Shown in pieces: positions 1 through 8,087 of a stretch of 64,000 nucleotides of DNA (positions are counted from its first letter, which is position 1; each line of letters starts with the position of its first letter). Source of the DNA: Flavobacterium terrae (lineage in GTDB: Bacteria > Bacteroidota > Bacteroidia > Flavobacteriales > Flavobacteriaceae); assembly GCF_900142035.1 (NCBI RefSeq), contig NZ_FQZI01000004.1, positions 186,001 through 250,000 of the forward strand, read 5' to 3'. The translations under genes were made by a program, and so were the position numbers. The notes under the pieces are model-generated. The model was not told the origin of the DNA. It searched no databases and saw nothing but the letters and a program-made list of their open reading frames with translations.

Positions 1-444
1 TTATTAATTCTTGACCAATTATCTGATGCTAGAAATTTTGGAGCAATAATTCGTACTGCTGAATGTACAGGTGTTGATGGAATTATTATCCAGAAACAAG
101 GATCTGCACCGGTTAATGGCGATACGGTAAAAACATCTGCTGGAGCCGTATTCAATATTCCAATTTGTAAAGTAGACCACATTAAAGATGCTGTATTCTA
201 CTTACAAGGATCCGGTATCAAAACCGTTGCGGCTACAGAAAAAACAGATAATAATATTTACGACATCAATTTCAACGAACCTGTAGCTATCATTATGGGA
301 AGTGAAGACAGAGGTGTTAACCCTTCTGTTTTAAAAATTATTGACGAAAAAGCTAAACTCCCTATGTTTGGCACTATTGAATCATTAAACGTTTCTGTAG
401 CTTGTGGTGCTTTTTTATACGAAGCAGTAAGACAAAGAATGTAA
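1..444 (+). CDS. rlmB: TrmH/SpoU-family rRNA 2'-O-methyltransferase, C-terminal part (RlmB-like)
   Basis: The reading frame is open from the first base to a TAA stop and gives 147 residues of a SPOUT methyltransferase that uses S-adenosylmethionine to methylate a ribose 2'-OH in RNA. Visible family motifs are DARNFGAIIRTAE (motif 1), IIMGSEDRGV (motif 2) and LNVSVACGAFLYEAVRQR (motif 3), which build the trefoil-knot cofactor site. Length and motif spacing fit the catalytic domain of the 23S rRNA G2251 enzyme. The N-terminal substrate-binding part and the start lie outside the window. TrmH proteins acting on tRNA have a similar core, so the exact target is inferred. Confidence 0.85.
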   Translation, partial: LLILDQLSDARNFGAIIRTAECTGVDGIIIQKQGSAPVNGDTVKTSAGAVFNIPICKVDHIKDAVFYLQGSGIKTVAATEKTDNNIYDINFNEPVAIIMGSEDRGVNPSVLKIIDEKAKLPMFGTIESLNVSVACGAFLYEAVRQRM

Positions 445-483
445 AGTATTCAAATAAAATAAATTCAAAAGGACAAACAGCAA

Positions 484-1251
484 TTACTGATTGTCCTTTT
501 TTTCTTGCTTGTAATGGTAAAAAACTTGTGAATCTGAATTAAAAAATCGAAAGACCTCATCCGCTTCAACAACCTCAGATTCTTTTGGTTTTGGAGCAAA
601 ATTCCCATTTTCATCAAAATGTTTCATAAACTCATCTTGTGAAGGATCGAAATCAGGATGCTGCCAATCGTAAACTATGGGCTTCTCATATACTTTCGAA
701 TCAATCATTCTTGACAAAACAAAACCTGCTAAAAACCCACTTAAATGGGCTTCCCATGAAATATGAACTTCAGCAGAAGGAAACATATACCAAATCATCC
801 CTCCATACATCAAAACAATTCCGAATGACAATGCAATTAACCTATAATGTTTAGTTTGAAAACCTTCAAAAAACATAAAACTTGCTAAAACATAAACCAG
901 TCCGCTTGCCCCAATATGATAACTTTCTCTCCCAATTAACCAAGTTCCAATTCCAGAAAGAACAACTCCCCATATTAAAACTTTCAATGACTCAATCCGA
1001 TAGAAATAACGCAAAGCCATTAATAAAACAAAAAGAGAAACACTATTATTCCACAAATGATTTATATCTCCATGTAAAAAGACACTAAAAAAAATCCCTT
1101 TGATGCCTGATACTGTTCTAGGCAAAACTCCATAATCTAACAAATCTCCTGGAAGTATAATTTCTAAAAGATAGACCCCCCAAAGCACTAAAACAAAAAA
1201 TAAAGGCCAAGCAATTACTGATGTAGAAAATTTAAAATCTGATTCTTTCAT
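484..1251 (-). CDS. Rhomboid-family intramembrane serine protease
   Basis: This 255-residue polytopic membrane protein carries the rhomboid signature. GASG with the nucleophile Ser lies at residues 114-117, the partner His is near residue 169 in HLSGFLAGF, and an HGDINHLWNN segment near 60-69 matches the conserved L1/TM2 region. Rhomboids cut transmembrane substrates inside the bilayer. Hydrophobic segments fit six helices, with a charged cytosolic C-terminal tail of about 70 residues. The ATG at 1251 was chosen over a GTG nine bases upstream because MKES is the more ordinary start. The substrate is unknown. The gene is convergent with the methyltransferase on its left and divergent from rarA. 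Confidence 0.85.
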   Translation of the reverse strand: MKESDFKFSTSVIAWPLFFVLVLWGVYLLEIILPGDLLDYGVLPRTVSGIKGIFFSVFLHGDINHLWNNSVSLFVLLMALRYFYRIESLKVLIWGVVLSGIGTWLIGRESYHIGASGLVYVLASFMFFEGFQTKHYRLIALSFGIVLMYGGMIWYMFPSAEVHISWEAHLSGFLAGFVLSRMIDSKVYEKPIVYDWQHPDFDPSQDEFMKHFDENGNFAPKPKESEVVEADEVFRFFNSDSQVFYHYKQEKKDNQ

Positions 1252-1419
1252 GCACCACACATATCAAAAATATATCCAAATCGAATTTAATGAACTTTTG
1301 TCATAATATAGTTTTCAGACTTATTTGTTTATGCTTTGATTTGGGAGTTGAAATATCTTAAATTTGGAAACATATTTTTTTTGAACTCCAAATCAAAAAT
1401 CTGATTATTTACAAATAAA

Positions 1420-2709
1420 ATGGAAGCACCTTTAGCTGAACGCATTCGACCAAAATCACTACAAGAATACATTAGTCAATCACACTTAGTGGGAGAAAAT
1501 GGTTCTTTAACCAATCAGATAAGTCGTGGAATAATTCCTTCATTAATTTTATGGGGACCACCAGGTACTGGAAAAACAACATTGGCACAAATCATGGCGA
1601 ATGAAAGCCAACGTCCTTTTTATGAATTGAGTGCAATTAATTCGGGAGTAAAGGACATTAGAGATGTCATAGATAAAGCGAAACAAAGTGGTGGTTTATT
1701 TACAGCGAAAAACCCTATTCTATTTATAGATGAGATTCACCGTTTTAGCAAATCTCAACAGGATTCTTTATTAGCTGCTGTTGAAAAAGGATGGGTAACA
1801 CTTATAGGGGCTACGACAGAAAACCCAAGCTTTGAGGTAATACCCGCTTTATTGTCAAGATGTCAGGTATATGTTTTAAATGCTTTCACTAGAGAAGATC
1901 TTGAATCCTTGTTAGATAGAGCTATTAAGACAGATACTATATTAAAAACCAAAAACATTGAATTAAAAGAAACCGAAGCTCTCTTGAGACTTTCTGGTGG
2001 TGATGGAAGAAAGCTACTAAACATTTTCGAATTAGTCATCAACGCATCAGACAGTTCTATTGAATCAGCTTCTATTGAAATTACGAATGAAAAAGTAATG
2101 CAATTGGTTCAAAAAAACACTGTGTTATATGATAAAACTGGTGAACAACATTACGACATTGTTTCAGCTTTTATTAAATCTATTAGAGGCAGCGACCCAA
2201 ATGGGGCAGTGTATTGGTTAGCCAGAATGATTGAAGGAGGTGAAGATGTAAAATTCATCGCTAGGAGAATGCTTATATTAGCTAGTGAAGACATTGGAAA
2301 TGCTAATCCAACAGCTTTAATTATGGCAAACAATACTTTTCAAGCTGTTACTACAATTGGCTATCCAGAGAGCCGAATAATCTTAAGTCAATGCGCTATT
2401 TATTTAGCTACTTCCGCAAAAAGCAATGCAAGTTATATCGCTATTGGAAAAGCACAGCAAATAGTAAAACAAACTGGTGATTTACCAGTTCCTTTACACT
2501 TAAGAAACGCTCCAACAAAACTCATGAAAGAATTAGGTTATGGAGAAGAATACAAATATTCACACGATTATGCTAACAACTTTGCAGAGCAAGAATTCTT
2601 ACCAACAGAAATTTCAGAAACACGTTTTTTTGAACCTGGTGAAAATGCCAGAGAAAAAGAATTAAGACAGTTTTTGAGAAATAGGTGGAAAGATAAATAT
2701 GATTACTAG
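1420..2709 (+). CDS. rarA: Replication-associated recombination protein A (RarA/MgsA), AAA+ ATPase
   Basis: The 429-residue protein is a clamp-loader-like AAA+ ATPase that acts at stalled replication forks. Walker A is GPPGTGKTT at 46-54 and Walker B is LFIDEIHRF near 101-109. Sensor 1 is in GATTENPSFE, and the arginine finger lies in ALLSRCQVYVL. The C-terminal half holds the MgsA tetramerisation domain (RRMLILASEDIGNANP and the LPVPLHLRNAPTKLMKELGYG stretch). Length matches the bacterial family. It stands alone on the + strand and ends three bases before the convergent operon at 2713. Confidence 0.95.
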   Translation: MEAPLAERIRPKSLQEYISQSHLVGENGSLTNQISRGIIPSLILWGPPGTGKTTLAQIMANESQRPFYELSAINSGVKDIRDVIDKAKQSGGLFTAKNPILFIDEIHRFSKSQQDSLLAAVEKGWVTLIGATTENPSFEVIPALLSRCQVYVLNAFTREDLESLLDRAIKTDTILKTKNIELKETEALLRLSGGDGRKLLNIFELVINASDSSIESASIEITNEKVMQLVQKNTVLYDKTGEQHYDIVSAFIKSIRGSDPNGAVYWLARMIEGGEDVKFIARRMLILASEDIGNANPTALIMANNTFQAVTTIGYPESRIILSQCAIYLATSAKSNASYIAIGKAQQIVKQTGDLPVPLHLRNAPTKLMKELGYGEEYKYSHDYANNFAEQEFLPTEISETRFFEPGENAREKELRQFLRNRWKDKYDY

Positions 2710-2712
2710 TAA

Positions 2713-3423
2713 TTACAATTTAATATCCAGTTTTTCTGAAGCTGTTTTGTCTCCATCAATATATTCAAAAAACCAATTATTTTCTTTAGAAACTACTATT
2801 CCATTACTACCACTATATATCGACAAAAAAACGTTTGGATTAGATGTTCTATAAAGCAAAAGCTCCTTTTGGTTTGTTTTATTTAGAACTCTAACATAAG
2901 ACTCATTGATCTCTTTTTTAACAACTTCAACAGAAACATTTTCTACATCTCTATTTTTTATTTTCTCATCAGCCTCTTCATCAAAATAGGTTTTTCCTGA
3001 ATATCTATAATTCGCTTTAGAAAAAGTTGACAAAGTTTTTAATAGTACTTGATTATAAGCCTTTGCAAACACCTTCTCTCTTGTTTCTGCTAAATCTGTC
3101 GCAAATAAAAGTTTACCCTTACAATCCCTAAATTCAACTTTAAGCTTAGTCACAAAAGTGGTGTTTTCTTCGATAGCTTTCACAACCAATTTATTACAAT
3201 TATAATCCATGAATCCTTCTGGTAAATCATCAGAAGTTAAATAAACCTCAAACCCTTTTTGTTGTAAAAAAGTTTTGATTGTAGAGTTTATTCTATATTG
3301 ATTATCTTCTTTTTGAAAATCGAATCTAGCAGGAATGATTGCCATATTATAATCATTTAAAGAAGATTGTGATGATGCTATAAGTGACAAAAGCATTACA
3401 AGTAAAAAAATTATTTTTTTCAT
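2713..3423 (-). CDS. Exported protein of unknown function, 236 aa
   Basis: The protein begins with a clear Sec signal peptide (MKKIIFLLVMLLSLIASSQ, likely cleaved just after), with no lipobox Cys. The mature part is about 215 residues of mixed alpha/beta character. I do not recognise a family. It is the last gene of a tightly packed - strand operon that runs from radC through an ABC transporter to the HAD phosphatase, only 2 bp downstream of the latter. It probably acts in the periplasm or at the outer membrane. No function is assigned. Confidence 0.75.
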   Translation of the reverse strand: MKKIIFLLVMLLSLIASSQSSLNDYNMAIIPARFDFQKEDNQYRINSTIKTFLQQKGFEVYLTSDDLPEGFMDYNCNKLVVKAIEENTTFVTKLKVEFRDCKGKLLFATDLAETREKVFAKAYNQVLLKTLSTFSKANYRYSGKTYFDEEADEKIKNRDVENVSVEVVKKEINESYVRVLNKTNQKELLLYRTSNPNVFLSIYSGSNGIVVSKENNWFFEYIDGDKTASEKLDIKL

Positions 3424-3425
3424 TA

Positions 3426-4112
3426 TTAAAACAGTTTTTTAAGTTCGACCAAGTTAGTGATTTGATTAATGTCTTTTGAAACATTTACTTTTTCAGAGTT
3501 AAAAAAAATTGATTGCATTCCAAAATTAATTGCTCCTGCAACATCTGCATCTAAGCAATCCCCTATCATAACACTTTCTTCTTTTTGAGCACTAGCTTTT
3601 GACAAAGCATGGTCAAAAATCCCAGAATGTGGTTTTTTTACTCCTGCCATTTCCGAATTAGTTACAGTATCAAAAAAATGATGAATTCCAGAATTATTTA
3701 GTTTTTTGAACTGTACTTCAGCAAAACCATTTGTTATAATATGTAATTTATATTTTCTGTGAAGATATTCAAGAGTTTCAACACAGCCTTCAAATAAATG
3801 ATTGCTATTAGGCAAATGCAAAATATAATCTTCTGAAATTTTATTAATCATTCCATCTGAAACAGAAATATTCAAAGCATCAAACGAATCTTTGAGTCTT
3901 TTATACCTCAACTCATCATGAGTTATTAAATTATTTTGATATAACTTCCAGCAAGCTTGATTGATTGGAGCATATATCTTAACAAAGTCACCAAGATTAA
4001 TTTCTGGTAATACTTCTGCAAAAATTGCTGCAAAAGCTTTTTCAGAATTTTTGTCAAAATCCCAAAGCGTATGATCTAAATCAAAAAATATATGGTTTAT
4101 TTTTGAATACAT
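3426..4112 (-). CDS. yjjG: YjjG-type HAD-family noncanonical pyrimidine nucleotide phosphatase
   Basis: This 228-residue HAD hydrolase has the nucleophile motif DLDHTLWDFD at 11-20 (Asp11, Asp13), motif II Thr in LHIITNGFAEVQ, the Lys of motif III in GVKKPHSGIF, and the acidic motif IV in MIGDCLDADVAGA. The DHTLWDFDKNSE variant and overall length are typical of YjjG, which removes phosphate from dUMP, dTMP and damaged pyrimidine nucleotides as a house-cleaning enzyme. It is co-transcribed with its neighbours on both sides (gaps of 2 and 3 bp). Substrate preference is inferred from the family only. Confidence 0.85.
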   Translation of the reverse strand: MYSKINHIFFDLDHTLWDFDKNSEKAFAAIFAEVLPEINLGDFVKIYAPINQACWKLYQNNLITHDELRYKRLKDSFDALNISVSDGMINKISEDYILHLPNSNHLFEGCVETLEYLHRKYKLHIITNGFAEVQFKKLNNSGIHHFFDTVTNSEMAGVKKPHSGIFDHALSKASAQKEESVMIGDCLDADVAGAINFGMQSIFFNSEKVNVSKDINQITNLVELKKLF

Positions 4113-4115
4113 GTC

Positions 4116-4589
4116 TTAATTTCCTTTAACAATCACAGCGTCCTCAATATTATACATCCAGTTATCAGGGTCATTTTCATTGACTTTCATAATTCCTTCA
4201 AGAGTTACATATTGGTCTGTACGTAATTTAAGTTTACCTGCTTTAAACTTAATTCCCATTATAGTTTCGGGTCCTGCTTTTCCACAGAAAAAACATGAAG
4301 CAAAAACATTTTTACTCAATGCATAATTCACATTATCTATAGGCACTATAAAGCCCGACATAAAAATGCGTTTGTTATGGTATTTTTTCACTTCGGGACT
4401 AATTACTGGAAAATCAATGTTTCCGTAATCTTTATGTTGCTTTTTAATAAATTTTATTTGTCCTAACTTCTTCCAACTTAAAGTATCTGAAACTATTGTC
4501 TTTTGAGTTTTCTCTTTGATAAAATCTGATTTTTGAAAACCCATTAGTGCAAAAACTAGCACTACAATTATAATTTTTATTTTATCCAT
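4116..4589 (-). CDS. Exported small DUF3299-like protein, partner of the adjacent ABC transporter
   Basis: The 157-residue protein has an N-terminal hydrophobic signal segment (IIIVVLVFALMGF). A compact domain follows, containing the phrase RIFMSGFIVPIDN, a Cys pair motif FASCFFCGKAGPE and the closing LEGIMKVNENDPDNWMYNIEDAVI. This layout resembles DUF3299 proteins encoded with MacB-like ABC transporters. The two close cysteines could hold a metal. Its start overlaps the end of the permease gene by 8 bp, so the genes are translationally coupled. The family call is from memory of its pattern; the role is inferred from context. Confidence 0.6.
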   Translation of the reverse strand: MDKIKIIIVVLVFALMGFQKSDFIKEKTQKTIVSDTLSWKKLGQIKFIKKQHKDYGNIDFPVISPEVKKYHNKRIFMSGFIVPIDNVNYALSKNVFASCFFCGKAGPETIMGIKFKAGKLKLRTDQYVTLEGIMKVNENDPDNWMYNIEDAVIVKGN

Positions 4590-5775
4590 TTGCTAATGTC
4601 TTTGATATATTCATTCTGTATGCCTTAATTGCTGGAATAACGGCAGCTATAACACCTACAATTAAAGTACTTAAAATTAAATAACCTTCTTTATCCCAAA
4701 TAACTTCGGCGGGATTAAATTCTATCTTAAATTCTTCTGTAGCTGTATTAGAAATCCAACCCAAAGCTATTCTTCCAAGAATTGTTCCAAAAAAGAATCC
4801 TACTACACACAAAAATAAACTTTCTGCAATCACTAATGAAAGAATTTGAATTCGTGAAGCTCCGTGCAAACGCATTAAAGCAAACTCATATTCTCTTTCT
4901 TTTAATCGATTAAACAAAGCAATAAATATACTTACTCCAGAAATAAGCATAATCCCGTAAGCCATATATTCGAGTGTTTTTAATCCGATACCAAATAGTG
5001 TAAACAAACGATTAATCTCGATTGCTGGTGAAGCGGCCTGCATTTTTGTGTTTTGGGCAATAATTCTTGGCCAAGTCACAATCCCCATTTTATTTCTAAA
5101 CTTCAATAGTACCGAAGTTATTTCTTTTGGCTCTTCCTGAACCTCTTCAGATTCATTATGAGAATGTCCATGCATAGCCCAAACACTTTCAATATTACTT
5201 AAAATCAAATTATCGATTACTTTTCCCGTTTGTGTAGTGATACCCGTAACTAAATATTGAAATTCTTCGTGTTTTTCCCCTTCTTTAGCACCTCCATGTG
5301 TACCGTTAAATTTATCTCCAATTCTAAGGTTAAGTTTTTGAGCTACATTATAACCAACTACAACTTGAAATTCCTTTTCGAAGATTTTCCCTTTCTCAAT
5401 TTTACCATTAAATTTTTCTAAATAATCTTGTGTTGTTCCAACAATTTTATATCCCAAATAATTATCTCCGTAAGCCAAGGGAATTGCCGACTTTATAAAA
5501 GGATGTCGCATCCATACTCTTGCTGAGTCATAATTTATATTTCCAGTAGGAGCATCAACCTGATACACCGATGAAAGTACTAATTGCAAAGGACTTCCTT
5601 GTGCTCCTAAGACCAAATCAATATTATCGGCATTACTTGAAAACTGTTCTTCAAATTGTTTTTGCAAAAGAATCAACAATGTAATAATAGCAACACTAGA
5701 AGACAATAATAACACACTCAACAAAGTATTGAGAGGTTTAAACCAAATATTCTTCCATCCTAATTTTGCAATCAT
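4582..5775 (-). CDS. ABC transporter permease, FtsX/MacB type with His-rich periplasmic loop
   Basis: The 397-residue protein has the topology of a MacB/LolC-type permease. One helix lies near residues 15-37, then comes a large periplasmic domain, then three C-terminal helices (about 270-385) forming the FtsX domain. A loop near residue 200 reads HGHSHNESEE and could bind a divalent metal. It overlaps the ATPase gene by 4 bp upstream and the DUF3299-like gene by 8 bp downstream, so the three form one unit. Similar trios have been connected with zinc handling in other bacteria, as far as I recall; lipoprotein or macrolide export remain possible. Confidence 0.8.
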   Translation of the reverse strand: MIAKLGWKNIWFKPLNTLLSVLLLSSSVAIITLLILLQKQFEEQFSSNADNIDLVLGAQGSPLQLVLSSVYQVDAPTGNINYDSARVWMRHPFIKSAIPLAYGDNYLGYKIVGTTQDYLEKFNGKIEKGKIFEKEFQVVVGYNVAQKLNLRIGDKFNGTHGGAKEGEKHEEFQYLVTGITTQTGKVIDNLILSNIESVWAMHGHSHNESEEVQEEPKEITSVLLKFRNKMGIVTWPRIIAQNTKMQAASPAIEINRLFTLFGIGLKTLEYMAYGIMLISGVSIFIALFNRLKEREYEFALMRLHGASRIQILSLVIAESLFLCVVGFFFGTILGRIALGWISNTATEEFKIEFNPAEVIWDKEGYLILSTLIVGVIAAVIPAIKAYRMNISKTLANG

Positions 5776-6401
5776 GACAATGAAATTTGGTTACTAAAAC
5801 GTTGCTTTAATCTAGAGTCGTGAGTTACTATAATTAATGCTGTATTGTATTCTTTAGCTAAGTTTTCCAACAAAGTCGCTACTTTTAATGTATTTGCATC
5901 ATCGAGGCTAGATGTTGGTTCGTCAGCTAATAAAACTTTAGGATTATTAATCAAGGCTCTAGCAATAGAAACTCGTTGTTGTTGACCAACACTTAATTGA
6001 GAAGGCAATTTATTTAAATGTTTTTCAAGATGCAGATGTTCCAAAAGTGATTTAGCTTTTTGCTTTTCTTTTTTTCCTGTTGCAAGCCAAGAAGCGAGCA
6101 TAATATTTTCTAAAACAGAAATAGACTCGACAAAATGATTTTGCTGTAAAACAACACCAATATTTTTACCTCTAAAAGCATCCATTTGCTTTTCTGAAAA
6201 TGGACTAATATTTATTCCATCAAAAATAACCTCTCCAGAAGAAGGCTTTAACAAACCTCCTAGAAGATGCAACAAAGTAGTTTTTCCTACTCCTGAATTT
6301 CCAGTAATTAAAACAGATTCAGAAGCATTACATACTATATCAGGAAACGTAAAATGCGTTTCGTTTCCGTAGGAAAAAGTAAGATTCTTAGTTACTATCA
6401 T
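5772..6401 (-). CDS. ABC transporter ATP-binding protein (LolD/MacB-like)
   Basis: The 209-residue ATPase carries Walker A GNSGVGKTT at 34-42, the Q-loop in GVVLQQNHF, the signature LSVGQQQR near 136-143, Walker B VLLADEPTSSLD near 155-166, and the switch His in IIVTHD. It lies 3 bp from radC upstream and overlaps the permease gene by 4 bp, so it supplies the energy for that permease. The nearest families are LolD, FtsE and MacB. The transported substrate cannot be read from the ATPase. Confidence 0.9.
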   Translation of the reverse strand: MIVTKNLTFSYGNETHFTFPDIVCNASESVLITGNSGVGKTTLLHLLGGLLKPSSGEVIFDGINISPFSEKQMDAFRGKNIGVVLQQNHFVESISVLENIMLASWLATGKKEKQKAKSLLEHLHLEKHLNKLPSQLSVGQQQRVSIARALINNPKVLLADEPTSSLDDANTLKVATLLENLAKEYNTALIIVTHDSRLKQRFSNQISLS

Positions 6402-6404
6402 TTT

Positions 6405-7088
6405 TTACAGCATGCCTTCATCGGCGAAGCTAAAATAATTCTTTTCGGTGACAATAACGTGATCCAAAACTATAATATCAAGATGTTTTCCAGCTTCTTT
6501 AATTTTTTTTGTGATTTGGCAATCGGCCTCACTGGCTTGCAGTTTACCTGAAGGGTGATTATGAACTAAAATTATATTGGTTGCAAAATGCTCAAACGCT
6601 GTTTTAAAAATCAATCGAGAATCTACAACCGTACCTGTTATTCCTCCTTTGCTAATTTGAGTTTTGTAAATAACTTTATTGGAGTTATTAAGATACAATA
6701 CCCAAAACTCTTCATGAGGAAGTTCACCAATTATTGGTTGCATGATTTCGAAAACTGCTTTACTGGAAGTTATTTTTTTTAATTCAGATGTAGCTTCACT
6801 TTGTCTTCGCTTTCCCAATTCCAAGGCAGCAGCTATAGAAATGGCTTTAGCCTCTCCTACTCCTTTAAATTGCATGAGTTGTTGCACCGATAACTTTCCA
6901 AGTTGATTAAGATTATTATTTGCAGATGCTAAAATACGCTGACACAATTGCACCGCACTTTCATTACGAGAACCTGAGCCTATAAGGATGGCTAGTAACT
7001 CAGAATCGGAAAGAGTAGTTTTTCCTTTAAGAAGAAATTTTTCACGCGGGCGATCATCTTCAGCCCACTGATTGATTGGCGTATACAT
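6405..7088 (-). CDS. radC: RadC-family JAB-domain protein
   Basis: The 227-residue protein has the N-terminal family opening DDRPREKFLLKG at 11-22, a helix-hairpin-helix FKGVGEAKA near 74-82, and the C-terminal JAMM/JAB metal site: His176, His178, Ser180 in HNHPSG and Asp189. The family was once tied to DNA repair, but its real role is unsettled. The reading frame is open upstream to 7169, but that would overlap the divergent gene at 7162, and RadC proteins normally begin just before the PREK motif. The ATG at 7088 is therefore chosen. It heads the operon that continues into the ABC transporter. Confidence 0.9.
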   Translation of the reverse strand: MYTPINQWAEDDRPREKFLLKGKTTLSDSELLAILIGSGSRNESAVQLCQRILASANNNLNQLGKLSVQQLMQFKGVGEAKAISIAAALELGKRRQSEATSELKKITSSKAVFEIMQPIIGELPHEEFWVLYLNNSNKVIYKTQISKGGITGTVVDSRLIFKTAFEHFATNIILVHNHPSGKLQASEADCQITKKIKEAGKHLDIIVLDHVIVTEKNYFSFADEGML

Positions 7089-7161
7089 ATTTATTTGGCT
7101 TAAAATTTGATACAAAATAACAAAAATATATTTACCAGACATAAACATCAAAACCACTTCT

Positions 7162-7812
7162 ATGAACAAGCATTTTATATTAGCTTATGCAAGCTTATTA
7201 ATAGGCTGTAAAAATCATGACTCAGTTGCACAAACTCAGATCTCTCCAGTAATCAATACATCTATTGAAAAAATTGTCAATCCCGAGACATTTGCAGAAA
7301 AGTTATCAAATGCGGCATTATCAATAATCGATCCTACTATTGTATATACTCCAAACTATATTGGAATAACGTATCCAAATGGAGATGTACCACCAAAAAC
7401 TGGAGTTTGTACTGACGTTGTTATTAGAGCTTATAGAAAATTGAATATAGACCTTCAAAAAGAAGTTCATGAAGACATGGTATCCAACTTCAGTTTATAC
7501 CCTAATCTTAAAAAATGGGGATTAAAAACAACCGATACAAACATTGATCATAGAAGGGTTCCAAACTTGGAAGTATTTTTTGAAAGAAAGGGAGATAAAT
7601 TACCTATTTCGCAAAGCCCAACAGATTATAAAACTGGTGATATTGTTACTTGGATGATAAATGATAAACTACCACATATTGGTATTGTAACACATATCAA
7701 GACAGAGGATGGAATAAGACCTATGATAGTTCACAACGTTGGTGCAGGACAAGTTTTAGAAGATTGCTTATTTAAGTATACTATTGTTGGTCATTTTAGG
7801 TATAAAAAATAA
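7162..7812 (+). CDS. DUF1287 lipoprotein
   Basis: The 216-residue protein starts with a short lipoprotein signal (ASLLIGC, lipid-modified Cys near residue 16). It continues into a DUF1287 domain, recognisable from YPNGDVPPKTGVCTDVVIRAYRKL and the later GDIVTW and LPHIGIVTH blocks. The Cys of GVCTD and the His of PHIGIV suggest an NlpC/P60-like Cys/His fold, but no activity is established for the family that I know of. It is divergent from radC with a 73-bp shared upstream region. It ends 6 bp from the convergent small gene at 7819. Confidence 0.8.
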   Translation: MNKHFILAYASLLIGCKNHDSVAQTQISPVINTSIEKIVNPETFAEKLSNAALSIIDPTIVYTPNYIGITYPNGDVPPKTGVCTDVVIRAYRKLNIDLQKEVHEDMVSNFSLYPNLKKWGLKTTDTNIDHRRVPNLEVFFERKGDKLPISQSPTDYKTGDIVTWMINDKLPHIGIVTHIKTEDGIRPMIVHNVGAGQVLEDCLFKYTIVGHFRYKK

Positions 7813-7818
7813 ATCTTA

Positions 7819-8022
7819 TTATTTAAAAAGAATAAAAATCAAAAATAAGACTATACAAAAATAAAACGCGAGTACTAAGAATAGAGAAACAAATGCTAAA
7901 AATCTATCTCCTAAATACCCATTCGTATCTGTAAGTTTAAACCAATATTCTTTTATTGATTTTGTTGGATTTATAATATTATCTAATAAAGCTAAAAAGT
8001 CTATAAAATCCATAATCTTCAT
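7819..8022 (-). CDS. Small membrane protein, 67 aa
   Basis: The ORF encodes an amphipathic N-terminal half (FIDFLALLDNIINPTKSIKEYWFKL) and one long hydrophobic helix at the C-terminus (FLAFVSLFLVLAFYFCIVLFLIFILF). I recognise no family. Two in-frame ATGs (MKIM) begin it; the first is used. It lies between convergent DUF1287 and the terminator of mpl, so it would need its own promoter in the roughly 10 bases after that terminator or rely on read-through. This makes it less certain than its neighbours. Confidence 0.45.
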   Translation of the reverse strand: MKIMDFIDFLALLDNIINPTKSIKEYWFKLTDTNGYLGDRFLAFVSLFLVLAFYFCIVLFLIFILFK

Positions 8023-8030
8023 TTTAAAAT

Positions 8031-8063
8031 AAAACCTTTCAGAAATCTATTCTGAAAGGTTTT
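8031..8063 (-). terminator. Rho-independent terminator of mpl
   Basis: Perfect inverted repeat aaaacctttcaga / tctgaaaggtttt with a 7-base loop. Read on the - strand it follows the mpl stop by about 25 bases and runs into a T-rich tail. The A/T ends make it usable in both directions. Confidence 0.8.
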
Positions 8064-8087
8064 GTATGTATTTAATAATTTATTTGA

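Noticed and set aside
7089..7169. N-terminal extension of radC
   Set aside because: It would overlap the divergent gene at 7162, and the family opening PREK lies just after the internal ATG at 7088.
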